Shown here piece by piece: positions 46,306-55,732 of a stretch of 64,000 nucleotides of DNA. The stretch's first letter is position 1. Each line of letters opens with the position of its first letter. The translations under genes and the position numbers were made by a program. The notes beneath the pieces were generated by a model, which worked only from the letters and a program-made list of their open reading frames with translations, ran no database searches and was not told the DNA's origin. Source of the stretch: Halalkalirubrum salinum (lineage in GTDB: Archaea > Halobacteriota > Halobacteria > Halobacteriales > Haloferacaceae); assembly GCF_005543295.1 (NCBI RefSeq), contig NZ_SRSG01000032.1, positions 1-64,000 on the forward strand, written 5' to 3'.

Positions 46306-46650
46306 TCAGAGCCACTCGGAAGTAATGTACGTCACTGTCTCCATCGCCTCTCGATTGGGGAACGCTTGGATAACCCGCTGGATAATGTGGAAGAGTTCGT
46401 GCGGGGGAAGTGACTGGTCGGGAACGTAAAACACGCCGCTGTGTGAGTCCGCTGGCATCTGGACGAAGTCGTCGTCGCTGGTGACGATGAGACGATCCTC
46501 TTGAACGGCGTACAGACGAATCGTTGTGTCGTCGATACCTTCGCCCAACTCACCCACATCAACGACGCGCTCTACATCGTGGCCTGCTTTGGTGAGTTTG
46601 TCAGCAAGCGGAGCGGCGATGTTTTCGTCGAGAAGAAACGACACGTCCAT
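46306..46650 (-). CDS. DUF5615 PIN-like protein (toxin-like)
   Basis: 114 residues. Starts MDVSFLLDENIAAPLADKL with an acidic LLDEN, then GHDVERVVDVG, LIVTSDDDFVQMP, and ends ...PNREAMETVTYITSEWL. This is the DUF5615 PIN-like fold with three acids; it usually pairs with DUF433. It starts 2 bp after the DUF433 stop, giving a two-gene operon. RNase activity is presumed. Confidence 0.85.
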   Translation of the reverse strand: MDVSFLLDENIAAPLADKLTKAGHDVERVVDVGELGEGIDDTTIRLYAVQEDRLIVTSDDDFVQMPADSHSGVFYVPDQSLPPHELFHIIQRVIQAFPNREAMETVTYITSEWL

Positions 46651-46652
46651 GA

Positions 46653-46958
46653 CTACGATTCCGGTAGGTCTTCCGGCCCGGTGATAATTTTTGCGTCTTC
46701 TTCAGCGGCTTCCTGAAGCGCTTTCCGGCGTTCTTCGACCGCCCGCATCTCTTCTGGGTGGTCGTGATAGTACGCCAGTGCGTGGTAGACATCCGAGGCG
46801 GTGAGGTCAAAGCGGTCCGCAACGGTCTGGGCGTCGAGACCGCGCTCTTCAACCAGCGCATGAATATGGCTCACGGTGATCCGCCGGCCCCGAATGTGGG
46901 GCTCGTCGTGAATTTCTGACTCGTTACCTGAGACGACGGTGTTCATTTGCTTCGACAT
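46653..46958 (-). CDS. DUF433-family antitoxin-like protein
   Basis: About 101 residues from the ATG at 46958 (MSKQMNTVVSG). DUF433 core: HDEPHIRGRRITVSHIHALVEERGLDAQTVADRFDLTASDVYHALAYYHDHPEEM. Paired with the DUF5615 gene 2 bp downstream. Probably the DNA-binding antitoxin and self-repressor. Frame upstream of 46958 is not conserved. Confidence 0.8.
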   Translation of the reverse strand: MSKQMNTVVSGNESEIHDEPHIRGRRITVSHIHALVEERGLDAQTVADRFDLTASDVYHALAYYHDHPEEMRAVEERRKALQEAAEEDAKIITGPEDLPES

Positions 46959-47195
46959 ACTGTAGACAACTAGTGCAGTAGTCTTCAGTCTTTGCCGGTA
47001 TCGGCAGTTGCCTCCCACACAACGTTTGCTGTGTGAACTACTCTCAGTTCCCGGACTTCGCGCCGTTCACATGGTCAGCAGGACTGCCGATCCGGTTCGA
47101 TTTAAAACGTGATAGATTGCAATATACGCAACCACGCAGATATCGTCGTCCAGAGAATCGACAGACACTAAGTTCGATCCCGTAAATGTTGCCGT

Positions 47196-48188
47196 ATGGA
47201 GACGTTGCTTCTCAACAGCGACGACGTGAACGAGAACGCCCAGATGGGAGAACTCATCCCCGTGATCGAGGACGCCTTCGCCGCTTACGAGCGCGGAGAC
47301 GCCCAGATGCCGCCGAAGTCCTACATCGATCTGCCGCAGTACAACGGCGACTTCCGATCGATGCCTGCGTACCTCGACGCCGGCGAGTGGGACGCTGCAG
47401 GGATCAAGTGGGTGAACGTCCACACCGACAACAACGAAAAATACGATCTGCCGACAGTGCTCGGGACGATGATCTACTCGGACCCGAAAAACGCCTTCCC
47501 GCTCGCAGTGATGGACGGGACATCGCTGACGCAGCTTCGGACGGGTGCAGCGGCCGCAGTCGCGACTGATCATCTCGCTGTCGAGGACGCGACGTCGATG
47601 GGAATCGTCGGCGCCGGCGTCCAGTCGTACACCCAACTTGAGGCGATCGCGACGATCCGGCCGATCGAAGAAGTCGTGATCTCCGATCTCGACGAGGAGC
47701 GGGTCGCAAAGTTCATCGACGCGTTCGAGGATCGCTTCGAGATCCGTGCAGGATCGATCGCCGACGCAGCCGCCTGCGACATTCTCTCGACGGTAACACC
47801 TGTCGAGTCACCGATCGTCTCCCGCGAGGATGTCGGCGAGCATACCCACATCAACGCGATGGGCGCGGACGCCGAGGGCAAACACGAACTGGCTGACGAG
47901 ATCCTCTTCGACGCAAAGCTCGTCATCGACGACTACGAGCAGACGACCCACTCCGGAGAGATCAACGTCCCCTGGAGCGAGGGTGTGCTCACCGACGAGG
48001 ACATCTACGGCGCGATCGGCGAGATCGTCGTTGGAGAGGTACCCGGCCGGACCGACACAGATGGTATCACCGTCTTTGATTCGACCGGGCTTGCGGTCCA
48101 GGACGTGGCGGCCGCTCGCGTCGTCTACGAACACGCCGACGAGAACGACAACGGCTATCCCTTCGATCTGGTCGGTCTCAATGCTTGA
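47196..48188 (+). CDS. Alanine dehydrogenase, ornithine cyclodeaminase family
   Basis: 330 residues. Rossmann motif GIVGAGVQSYTQLEAI; active-site region IKWVNVHTDNNEKYDLPTV and TSLTQLRTGAAAAVA; DYEQTTHSGEIN near the C-terminus. In archaea this family includes NAD-dependent alanine dehydrogenase; ornithine cyclodeaminase is an alternative. Starts with the ATG of METLLLNS. Single gene. Confidence 0.85.
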   Translation: METLLLNSDDVNENAQMGELIPVIEDAFAAYERGDAQMPPKSYIDLPQYNGDFRSMPAYLDAGEWDAAGIKWVNVHTDNNEKYDLPTVLGTMIYSDPKNAFPLAVMDGTSLTQLRTGAAAAVATDHLAVEDATSMGIVGAGVQSYTQLEAIATIRPIEEVVISDLDEERVAKFIDAFEDRFEIRAGSIADAAACDILSTVTPVESPIVSREDVGEHTHINAMGADAEGKHELADEILFDAKLVIDDYEQTTHSGEINVPWSEGVLTDEDIYGAIGEIVVGEVPGRTDTDGITVFDSTGLAVQDVAAARVVYEHADENDNGYPFDLVGLNA

Positions 48189-48241
48189 GTTCCGATCGAC
48201 GACACCGCAGCGTCCCGGTCGGTTTCAATAATAAAAGTACG

Positions 48242-48466
48242 TTAGAGTACGTTCTGCCCGCGGATGCTTTTGCCCAGCCACAACAGGGCCCACACCGCAG
48301 CAATGACCGGCAACATCGGGAGGATGAGTATCAAGAGCAACCCGATCAAAACGAGACCAATGAGGTCCATCTCACGGTCCGGACGATCGCCACGGCGGGT
48401 GCTCACCGATCGGTACAGCTTCGAGGTGTACGGTTTGCTCTCAGTGCTTTGCGCCATACCAATCAT
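48242..48466 (-). CDS. Small membrane protein (DUF7535-like)
   Basis: 74 residues: a polar, basic N-terminal part, DREMDLIGLVLIGLL start of a TM pair, and a C-terminal GKSIRGQNV. Resembles small haloarchaeal membrane proteins of unknown function. ATG at 48466 or 48457. Confidence 0.65.
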   Translation of the reverse strand: MIGMAQSTESKPYTSKLYRSVSTRRGDRPDREMDLIGLVLIGLLLILILPMLPVIAAVWALLWLGKSIRGQNVL

Positions 48467-48524
48467 AGGGGCTCTGGATGGTTAAACACCGACATGCTCG
48501 ATCGAGAGCGTCCTCCTCGATCGG

Positions 48525-48947
48525 CTACTGGCTACACCCGTCGAAAGTCGAGTCAGATGGCATGTCTCGGAGTGTTCCGTCAGCGCCGATCCGTACTGTC
48601 ACTGAGTAACACTCACCTCCATCCGTGGGGTAGGTCCGCTCGATCGAACCACCTGACTGCAGCGTTGCGACGACCGTGTACTCGGCTGGGTCGGTTGGAA
48701 TTCCGTCTGCACTCGTGAGTACCGGCTGGGGCTCGTCGGCCGGTGGCACCTCGCGATCGATCTCGAACACCGTGTCTCCGCCACGATCGATCTCGACGCG
48801 GAGTGAATGGGGCTGATCGTCTGCGTTTAATAATACGAGTTCGCCAATACGGGTCCGGGACGGCCGTAGCGTTGCAGCACATCCAGCAACGGCCGAAAGG
48901 AGACCACAACCGAGCCACGCGATCGTCGTTCGACGGGGAACCGACAT
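48525..48947 (-). CDS. Small lipoprotein, unknown
   Basis: 140 residues. RRTTIAWLGCGLLSAVAGC: twin-Arg plus lipobox. The mature part is beta-rich (IGELVLLNADDQPHSLRVEIDRG..., GGECYSVTVRIGADG), resembling haloarchaeal exported proteins. Two Cys (GECY, DGCS) could form a disulfide. No named function. Confidence 0.75.
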   Translation of the reverse strand: MSVPRRTTIAWLGCGLLSAVAGCAATLRPSRTRIGELVLLNADDQPHSLRVEIDRGGDTVFEIDREVPPADEPQPVLTSADGIPTDPAEYTVVATLQSGGSIERTYPTDGGECYSVTVRIGADGTLRDMPSDSTFDGCSQ

Positions 48948-49045
48948 AGCTGAAGATTGGCCACGAGATGGATTAATACGCTGTGGATCTGCTGAGTCTG
49001 AGACTCGACAAAACAGCTATGTCGATTTGGCCGTGTTATAGTGGT

Positions 49046-49507
49046 ATGGTCCTCGATGCGCTCATATCCCTCCCGAGCAAGCTTCGATCGGCCGTCCGAA
49101 ACCGCGTCTTTTCCTCGGCGATCGAGCGCCGCAAGTGGTACGCGATGGTAGCCGACGACTGTCAACTCGTCATCTGGACCTGCGAGCGGAGCCAGCCGGG
49201 ACATGTAGACATCCGATACCTCCGTGGGGCGTGTTTCGAACTACTCGCTCGGCTCGACAGTCGCCTCGCTACGGTCCCGCCGACGGTTGACGAGGATGTC
49301 GAATTGACCGTCAAGGAGCTCCGCGATCGCGCGCGCAGACGGGTAAACACTGGGCGACTCCACCGCGCCGATCCGGCAGCGTTCGAATCGATAATCACAG
49401 AGCTCCACTCACTGGAGGCGCGGTGTCGGCTTCGCGCAGAGGGGTTGACGTCGCCTGACGAGGAGGGATCGATCGCCTCCACACCGCACGGAGAGGTGGA
49501 CGCGTAG
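49046..49507 (+). CDS. Hypothetical protein with a basic helical core
   Basis: About 153 residues from the ATG at 49046 (MVLDALISLPSKLRSA). Contains RRKWYAMVADDCQLVIWTCERSQPGHVDIRYLRG, followed by acidic and Arg-rich helices. No family recognised. The ATG at 48983 is also in frame but adds 21 hydrophobic/Cys residues. Expressed divergently from the lipoprotein, 89 bp before LeuRS. Confidence 0.55.
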   Translation: MVLDALISLPSKLRSAVRNRVFSSAIERRKWYAMVADDCQLVIWTCERSQPGHVDIRYLRGACFELLARLDSRLATVPPTVDEDVELTVKELRDRARRRVNTGRLHRADPAAFESIITELHSLEARCRLRAEGLTSPDEEGSIASTPHGEVDA

Positions 49508-49595
49508 CGACGGTCGTTCCTGCTGCGGCCATGTCAGGCCGTCCCGTCGGATGGAAAGGTATAGGACGCAAACGCGACCACGTTGGTATAAACAG

Positions 49596-52232
49596 ATGAA
49601 CGACGACGGCTACGACCACCGATCGGTCGAACGACGCTATCAGGAGGCGTGGGACGAGGCTGACGTCTACCGGACCCCCGACGACGTGTCGGATCCGACC
49701 TACGTCCTCGGGATGTACCCGTACCCCTCCGGGGAACTCCACATGGGCCACGTCCGAAACTACACGATCACCGACGCGTACGGGCGATTCAATCGAATGC
49801 GCGGCGAGGACGTACTCCACCCAATGGGGTGGGACGCGTTTGGGCTGCCCGCCGAAAACGCGGCCAAGGAACGCGACACCAACCCCCGCGATTGGACGTT
49901 CGACTGCATCGACACCATGCGCAGGCAGATGGAGTCGATGGGATTTGGGTACGACTGGGATCGCGAAATCACCACCTGCACGCCAGAGTACTACCGCTGG
50001 AACCAGTGGCTATTCGGCCGGCTCCACGAGGAAGGACTGGTCGAACAGCGCGACGCCGAGGTCAACTGGTGTCCCGACTGTGAGACCGTCCTCGCGGACG
50101 AGCAAGTCGAAGGCGAGGCCGAACTGTGCTGGCGATGTGACACCCCCGTCGAACAGCGTGAGCTCGAACAGTGGTTCCTGAAGATCACCGAGTACGCCGA
50201 TGAGTTGATTGACACGCTCGATGAGCTGAAGGGATGGCCAGATTCGGTTAGACAGATGCAGCGCAACTGGATCGGCCGCCAGTACGGGACAACGCTACCG
50301 TTCGAGATCGACAGCCACGGCACCGTCGAGGCGTTCACGACCCGCGCAGACACGGTCTACGGTGCGACTTTCTTCGCGCTCGCGCCAGATCACCCAATCA
50401 GCCAAGAGCTGATCAAGACGGACGACGCGGTCCACGAGTTCATCCACCACGAGGCAGACCCTGAAGGCGACGAGCCCAACGGCGTTCGGACGGATCTGAC
50501 AGCGACGAATCCCGTGACCGGCGAAGAGCTGCCGGTGTTCGTCGCCGACTTCGTCCTCTCGGACGTGGGGACCGGCGCGCTGATGGGCGTACCCGGCCAC
50601 GACGATCGCGACCACGTCTTCGCGACAAAGATGGGCGTTGACATCGTTCCCGTGATCGCCCCGAGCGACGAGGACGATGTCGACGTGAGCGAGTCCGCAT
50701 TTACCGACGACGGCGTGTTGATCAACTCCGGTGAGTACAGCGGACTGGACAGCGAGACCGCCCGCGAGCAGATCACTGAAGACACCGAGGCCGCAGAGCT
50801 GACCACCCAGTACCGCCTGCGTGACTGGGGAATCTCCAGACAGCGCTACTGGGGGACGCCGATCCCGGTTGTCCGGTGTTCGGAGTGCGGTCCCGTGCTC
50901 GTGCCCGAGTCTGAGTTGCCCGTCGAGTTGCCCGAGTTCGTCAACACGACTGGCAATCCGCTGGACGCGGCGACTGACTGGAAGGAGACGACCTGTCCGG
51001 AGTGCGGTGGTGAGGCCGTCCGCGAGACCGACACGATGGACACGTTCGTCGACTCCTCGTGGTACTTCCTGCGGTACGTCTCCCCGGAGTTGACGGACGC
51101 GCCGTTCGACCTCGATCGCGCCAACGACTGGATGCCGGTCGATCAGTACGTCGGCGGGATCGAACACGCCGTGATGCACCTGCTGTACAGCCGCTTTATC
51201 ACCAAATTCTTCGCCGACGCCGAGGGGCTCGAACACCGCGAGCCGTTCACCAACCTGCTCGCACAGGGCATGGTGCAGTTAGACGGCTCGAAGATGTCCA
51301 AATCGAAGGGCAACGTCGTCTCACCCCAGGAGATCGTCGAAGACTACGGCGCGGACACCGCCCGGTTGTTCATGATGCAGGCTGCCCAGCCCGAGCGGGC
51401 CTTCGACTGGACCGAAGAGGGCGTTCGATCGACATACGCATTCTTGACACGGCTGTACGACCTCGTCGAGTCGTTCGATCCCGAGACCGCCACGGGCGAA
51501 CACGACGCGGTCGCCGCCTACGTCGAAAGCGAGATCGATGCGACGATCGCCGTCGCGACCGAAGAGTACGAGTCGCTGACGTTCAATATCGCCCTGCGGG
51601 AGGCACAAGGACTCGTTCGGACGCTGCGGCAGTACGCCGACTACACCGAACCGCACGCGGCGACGTTCGAACGCGGCCTCCAGACGGCTGTGTTGTTGCT
51701 CTCGCCGGTTGCCCCGCACATCGCGGAGGCGCTGTACGACGAACTGGGCGGTGAAGGATTCGTCGTCAACGCGGCGTGGCCAGAGAGCGACGCCGATCGA
51801 TCGACTGCAGAGGATCGCCGCCGACTCGTCGAGAACACCCGCGAAGACGTCCGGCAAATCATCGAGGTCGCTGGGATCGACGATCCCGAACGGATCGATG
51901 TCGTCGTTGCGCCCGAATGGAAATATCGCGCGCTCGAGGTTGCCGTCGAGAGCGACGCACCGAACGTGATCGGCGAACTCATGCAGATTCCGGAGATCAA
52001 AAAACAGGGCCAAGCCGCTGCCGACTACGGCAAGGACCTCCAGGCCGAGCGCGAAGCGCTGTCGGTCGGACTTGCGGTGGACGAAGAGTACGAGGCGCTG
52101 TCAGCAGCGGCGTGGCTGATAGAACGGGAGTTCGACGCGCCAGTCCGCGTGGTTCGCGCGGCTGACGCCGACGAGTCAACAGTTTCGAAGGCGACGCCCG
52201 GTCGGCCGGCGATCGATATCCTCGAAACGTAG
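49596..52232 (+). CDS. leuS: Leucyl-tRNA synthetase
   Basis: 878 residues from the ATG at 49596. HMGH in SGELHMGHVRNY, KMSKS in DGSKMSKSKGN, zinc clusters (CPDC...CWRC; CSECG...CPECGG) and an editing domain with TGALMGVPGHDDRD. Bacterial-type domain order is used in many haloarchaea. Charges tRNA-Leu. CGATCG is frequent here, as in other core genes. Confidence 0.97.
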   Translation: MNDDGYDHRSVERRYQEAWDEADVYRTPDDVSDPTYVLGMYPYPSGELHMGHVRNYTITDAYGRFNRMRGEDVLHPMGWDAFGLPAENAAKERDTNPRDWTFDCIDTMRRQMESMGFGYDWDREITTCTPEYYRWNQWLFGRLHEEGLVEQRDAEVNWCPDCETVLADEQVEGEAELCWRCDTPVEQRELEQWFLKITEYADELIDTLDELKGWPDSVRQMQRNWIGRQYGTTLPFEIDSHGTVEAFTTRADTVYGATFFALAPDHPISQELIKTDDAVHEFIHHEADPEGDEPNGVRTDLTATNPVTGEELPVFVADFVLSDVGTGALMGVPGHDDRDHVFATKMGVDIVPVIAPSDEDDVDVSESAFTDDGVLINSGEYSGLDSETAREQITEDTEAAELTTQYRLRDWGISRQRYWGTPIPVVRCSECGPVLVPESELPVELPEFVNTTGNPLDAATDWKETTCPECGGEAVRETDTMDTFVDSSWYFLRYVSPELTDAPFDLDRANDWMPVDQYVGGIEHAVMHLLYSRFITKFFADAEGLEHREPFTNLLAQGMVQLDGSKMSKSKGNVVSPQEIVEDYGADTARLFMMQAAQPERAFDWTEEGVRSTYAFLTRLYDLVESFDPETATGEHDAVAAYVESEIDATIAVATEEYESLTFNIALREAQGLVRTLRQYADYTEPHAATFERGLQTAVLLLSPVAPHIAEALYDELGGEGFVVNAAWPESDADRSTAEDRRRLVENTREDVRQIIEVAGIDDPERIDVVVAPEWKYRALEVAVESDAPNVIGELMQIPEIKKQGQAAADYGKDLQAEREALSVGLAVDEEYEALSAAAWLIEREFDAPVRVVRAADADESTVSKATPGRPAIDILET

Positions 52233-52255
52233 GCTCACCGTCTTGGCGGGCGAGG

Positions 52256-52681
52256 CTATTCGATGTCGATCCGGTGGCCGTCGTCGTCCTCGGTGGGTTC
52301 GAGTTGGGGAACCGTGACGGTGAGGACGCCGTTCGTGTAGGTCGCAGTGGAGCCGTCGACGTCGATCGCCTCGGGGAGACGAACGCGGCGGCTCAGGGTC
52401 TCGCTGCGTCGTTCGCGTTGGAGATAGTCGCCAGCGTCTTCGTCAGTCTCGTGGTGGCGCTCGGCGCGGATTGTCAACAGGTCCTCGTCGAGTCGAAGGT
52501 CGATGTGTTCGCGATCGAAGCCGGGGAGATCGGCCATGACGACGTACTCGGTGTCGTAGTTGGCCACGTCGATGTCGATCCCGCCCCAGTTGCCCGCAGG
52601 CAGGCGCATCTCCTCGAAGCCCTGGCCCATTCTGTCAAAGAACGATTCGATGTCGTCGAACGGTGTTGATCGTCGCATCAT
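52256..52681 (-). CDS. Hsp20 small heat-shock protein, copy 1
   Basis: About 141 residues from the ATG at 52681 (MMRRSTPFDDIESFFDRM). The alpha-crystallin domain has YVVMADLPGFDREHIDLRLDEDLLTI and YTNGVLTVTVPQLEP (the A-x-x-x-n-GVL motif). Holds unfolding proteins. A second copy is 1.3 kb away. ORF extends to a TTG at 52696 but the ATG is better. Confidence 0.92.
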   Translation of the reverse strand: MMRRSTPFDDIESFFDRMGQGFEEMRLPAGNWGGIDIDVANYDTEYVVMADLPGFDREHIDLRLDEDLLTIRAERHHETDEDAGDYLQRERRSETLSRRVRLPEAIDVDGSTATYTNGVLTVTVPQLEPTEDDDGHRIDIE

Positions 52682-52777
52682 ATTGTTTTTCACCAAAGGA
52701 CAGAATAGTCGGCTGTGATATTAAACAGTGGAGGACCATGTGTAGCAGATCGCACAGCATTGAGCTATAGACAGCTA

Positions 52778-52797
52778 CCCGCAACTGAAGTCGTGGG
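52778..52797. repeat. Solo palindrome of the CCCACGACT family
   Basis: CCCGCAACTGAAGTCGTGGG, one mismatch in the stem region. Probably a solo end of the same element family as at 1.0 and 58.3 kb. Confidence 0.55.
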
Positions 52798-52964
52798 CGT
52801 TCTCCTTGACTGCTGGTTACCCGAGGCGTTCGACCGATGTCGACAGGTAAGTAAGGGAGAATGAGAGAGTCTGGGTCAACGCCACAAATATCAGGACGGA
52901 GGATAACACTGCATATCGATGGCCCTGCGAGCGAGTCCACTGTCTGAACATGGTGTGGATATTA

Positions 52965-53300
52965 ATGACTACAAACAAACAGATCGTCTCGACCGAAACC
53001 CTGCTTGACATCGTTGCCAACCCGCGGCGGCGAACGATACTGAACTACCTGAGTACTAACGGAGATGAGACGGTCAGATTGGACGAGCTGACTCGGTCGA
53101 TCGCTGCCGATGGAGGACACACCGCAAGCTCTCACAGCGGAGATTCCACAGCCACAGATATCGAACTTCATCATACACATCTTCCGAAGCCACCGGCCGC
53201 CGGCATCACCGAATACGACGCACAGCGTGGGATAGTAACGTATCACTCCACGGACCGAGTCGAGAAGCTTCTCGAGTTCGTCTCGACAAAAATAGCATAG
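52965..53300 (+). CDS. DUF7344-like winged-helix regulator
   Basis: About 111 residues: ETLLDIVANPRRRTILNYLSTN opens the HTH; the middle Ser/His-rich loop is longer than usual; ends ...DRVEKLLEFVSTKIA. A sister of 39003-39326. Starts at the ATG 52965. It converges with the HalOD1 gene at 53327 with 26 bp between stops. Confidence 0.8.
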   Translation: MTTNKQIVSTETLLDIVANPRRRTILNYLSTNGDETVRLDELTRSIAADGGHTASSHSGDSTATDIELHHTHLPKPPAAGITEYDAQRGIVTYHSTDRVEKLLEFVSTKIA

Positions 53301-53326
53301 TGTGTTCGGTGGGCGCTGTTTTGCGC

Positions 53327-53647
53327 TTATTCGGAGGTGACGCCGTCCAACTGAACCTCGACCCAGCCGCGGCTATCGACTTGAACGGCAATACCGTCGT
53401 ACATGAACGACACAGAGACAGCATCCGTTGTACCGTCTCGCCGCGATTGCATGAGCCGATCGAGTGCATCGGGGTCGACGTAATCGTACAGCGGAGACGT
53501 GGCGGTAGGATCGCGGTTTGTCGCAGCAGCGACGGCTTCGATCACAGCCGTGCTCGGTCGGTCTGAGTCACCCCACTCGTGACGGATTCGTCCAGTTGAC
53601 GGTGCGGCTGAGTCGTTCCGTTCTGACGGCGTGTCCTTTTTTGTCAT
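53327..53647 (-). CDS. HalOD1-domain protein
   Basis: 106 residues; ends in the HalOD1 pattern: VIEAVAAATNRDPTATSPLYDYVDPDALDRLM...VSFMYDGIAVQVDSRGWVEV. HalOD1 is a haloarchaeal output domain associated with signalling. The free-standing form has no known activity. Intact. Confidence 0.85.
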   Translation of the reverse strand: MTKKDTPSERNDSAAPSTGRIRHEWGDSDRPSTAVIEAVAAATNRDPTATSPLYDYVDPDALDRLMQSRRDGTTDAVSVSFMYDGIAVQVDSRGWVEVQLDGVTSE

Positions 53648-53960
53648 CAGTTGATTATTTTTGCGGCATCGATAGAGCGACGGAATGTGTTCGCAGCGAC
53701 GATCGGCTCCTCGAATTGGTACTACCTTCTATATTGGATCATATACAATGTGTACATAAGATTGTTTTGTGATAAACTAAATAACACATCATGTTATTGA
53801 TATTATTTGTTGGCGAAATGAGAAATCACGTGATCGGCGTTGGGGCCACGGGGGACACAGTAAACAAAAAATACGCACACCGGGCTAAGGGGACTGACAG
53901 GTACGATCGCTCTCTGTCGTCGATCGAATTGAGAGCTGCCCCCACGGGCTGACGGGCAGC
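53648..53960. other. AT-rich stretch, no gene seen
   Basis: The AT-rich run 53730-53815 contains no frame of note. It probably holds the promoter of the HalOD1 gene. Confidence 0.4.
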
Positions 53961-54401
53961 CTATGAGATTTCGATCCGCTTGCCGCCGGCATCGTCAGGC
54001 GACTGTTTTGGCAGGGTAACTGTCAGGACTCCGTTTGCGTACGTCGCGTTCGTCTCTTCTGCGAGGACCTCCGCAGGAAGAGAGACCCGCCGGCTGACTG
54101 ATCGCTGCTGTCGCTCACGGCGGTGGTAGGTGACACCGGCCTCTTCACCCTCGTCGGTTGCTTCGGATTCGGTGGTCGCATCGAGGACGAGCGAGCCGTC
54201 GTCGAGACGGACCTCGATCGAATCACGATCGAAACCGGGCAGATCGGCAGTCACGACGATCTCGTCGCCGTGATCAGCCACATCCACGCGGATTTCCTGT
54301 CGAAGCCCCGGCTCGAGCGATCGGCCGATGCCGCCGAACTGTTCGTTCATCCGTTCGAGGAACTCATCCAGCTCGCGGAAGGGATCTCGTTTGTCGGGCA
54401 T
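53961..54401 (-). CDS. Hsp20 small heat-shock protein, copy 2
   Basis: 146 residues. Same fold as copy 1: VTADLPGFDRDSIEVRLDDGSLVLDATTE and ATYANGVLTVTLPKQSPDDA. It diverges most in the N-terminal region. Likely functions as a chaperone oligomer. The ATG at 54401 is the start. Confidence 0.92.
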   Translation of the reverse strand: MPDKRDPFRELDEFLERMNEQFGGIGRSLEPGLRQEIRVDVADHGDEIVVTADLPGFDRDSIEVRLDDGSLVLDATTESEATDEGEEAGVTYHRRERQQRSVSRRVSLPAEVLAEETNATYANGVLTVTLPKQSPDDAGGKRIEIS

Positions 54402-54473
54402 ACACCTAGTCGTTCGGCCGGCAGCCTAATCAATCTTGTCGCCGAAAAAAGAACAGTATTCAGGGTCGCGAAA

Positions 54474-55286
54474 TCAGTACATCACGTGTCTGGTATCGTA
54501 GGAGCCGAGCACGCGAACCCAGCCCTCGCTGGCGATTGCTTCGATCTCTTCGACGGCCGCCTGGGTCCGATCCTCGTAGAGACCCCCTTCCGCGTCGAGG
54601 TGGAACAGATAGTCTCCGAGGCGCTCGCCACTGGGGCGAGACTCGATCCGCGAGAGGTTGATGTTTCGATCGGCGAACGCTTCGAGCAACTCAAGCAGCA
54701 GTCCGGGATAGTTGACGTTCGGGTAGACGATGAGCGTGGTCTTGCCGCCGGCGTCCGATCGTTCCGACAGCGGGGCGATCACGAGGAAGCGAGTCACGTT
54801 CGAAGTTCGGTCCTGAATCCCCGTCGCGAGGACCTGTAGCTCGGTGCCATTCGTCGCGTTGTCGGGGTGACCGATCGCCGCAACCGTCGGATCGTTTCGA
54901 GCGCGTTCGACCCCGCGGGCGGTGCTTGCAACCGCCTCCTGGGCGATTTCCGGGTACTCGGCTTCAAGATACCCACGGCACTGTGCGAGCGCCTGCGAGT
55001 GGCTCGCGATAATGTCGAAGTTGCCCGACTGGGCCAACAACCCGTGTCGGATCGGTGTGACGACCTCGGAAACAACGCTCACATCGTGTTCGGAGAGCGC
55101 ATCGAGGCTTTCGGTGACACTCCCTTCGATCGAGTTTTCGATCGGGACCACGCCGCGTTCGAACGTGCCGTCGGCGACGGCTTCGACGATCGCGGTCACC
55201 GATTCGCGAAACGAGACCGACTCTGCAACGGCGCTGGCCGCACGGTGCGAGTAGGTGCCCGCGGGCCCAAGCGTAACGGCATTCAT
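54474..55286 (-). CDS. pheA: Prephenate dehydratase
   Basis: 270 residues from the ATG at 55286 (MNAVTLGPAGTYSHRAA). GVVPIENSIEGSVTESLDAL, the catalytic TRF in SNVTRFLVI and a C-terminal ACT domain (LLELLEAFADRNINLSRIESRP). Converts prephenate to phenylpyruvate in phenylalanine synthesis; ACT provides feedback. An upstream in-frame ATG adds 16 non-conserved residues. Confidence 0.95.
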   Translation of the reverse strand: MNAVTLGPAGTYSHRAASAVAESVSFRESVTAIVEAVADGTFERGVVPIENSIEGSVTESLDALSEHDVSVVSEVVTPIRHGLLAQSGNFDIIASHSQALAQCRGYLEAEYPEIAQEAVASTARGVERARNDPTVAAIGHPDNATNGTELQVLATGIQDRTSNVTRFLVIAPLSERSDAGGKTTLIVYPNVNYPGLLLELLEAFADRNINLSRIESRPSGERLGDYLFHLDAEGGLYEDRTQAAVEEIEAIASEGWVRVLGSYDTRHVMY

Positions 55287-55381
55287 TGCCGGAACAGTTG
55301 TCCGGTCGGCGAAATAAGTCCGTCGGCTTCTCACCAGCAGTACCGCCCGATCGATCCGGCAGAATTGTGGCGGTTGATCGA

Positions 55382-55732
55382 TCAGTGAAACCGCGATCGC
55401 AGTTCGTCGCGTAAATCATCGACGGTGAGTCCCTTCATCGAGAGTAAGACGAGAAGGTGATAGACGAGATCAGCGGATTCGTACTGGAGCTCTGCGGCAT
55501 CGTCGTCTTTCGCCGCAAGAAGGACCTCCGTGAGTTCCTCGCCGAGCTTTTCGAGCACGTAGTTTTCGCCTTTCTCGTGGGTAAACAGCGTTGTCGTGTA
55601 TGAGCCCTCCGGGAGGTTTGCTTTGCGGGATTCGATCGTTTCAAACAGTTCGTCGAGGACCGCTTCCGGGGCTGCGTGTTCGGAGTTCACTGCAGATTCA
55701 GTTGTGTCGTCGATCGGCTCTTCGTCGCTCAT
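55382..55732 (-). CDS. hisE: Phosphoribosyl-ATP pyrophosphatase
   Basis: 116 residues. MazG-like fold: GSYTTTLFTHEKGENYVLEKLGEELTEVLLA and ESADLVYHLLVLL (E..E and D). Second step of histidine synthesis. Its start overlaps the PdxT stop by 4 bp, so they share a transcript. Confidence 0.93.
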   Translation of the reverse strand: MSDEEPIDDTTESAVNSEHAAPEAVLDELFETIESRKANLPEGSYTTTLFTHEKGENYVLEKLGEELTEVLLAAKDDDAAELQYESADLVYHLLVLLSMKGLTVDDLRDELRSRFH

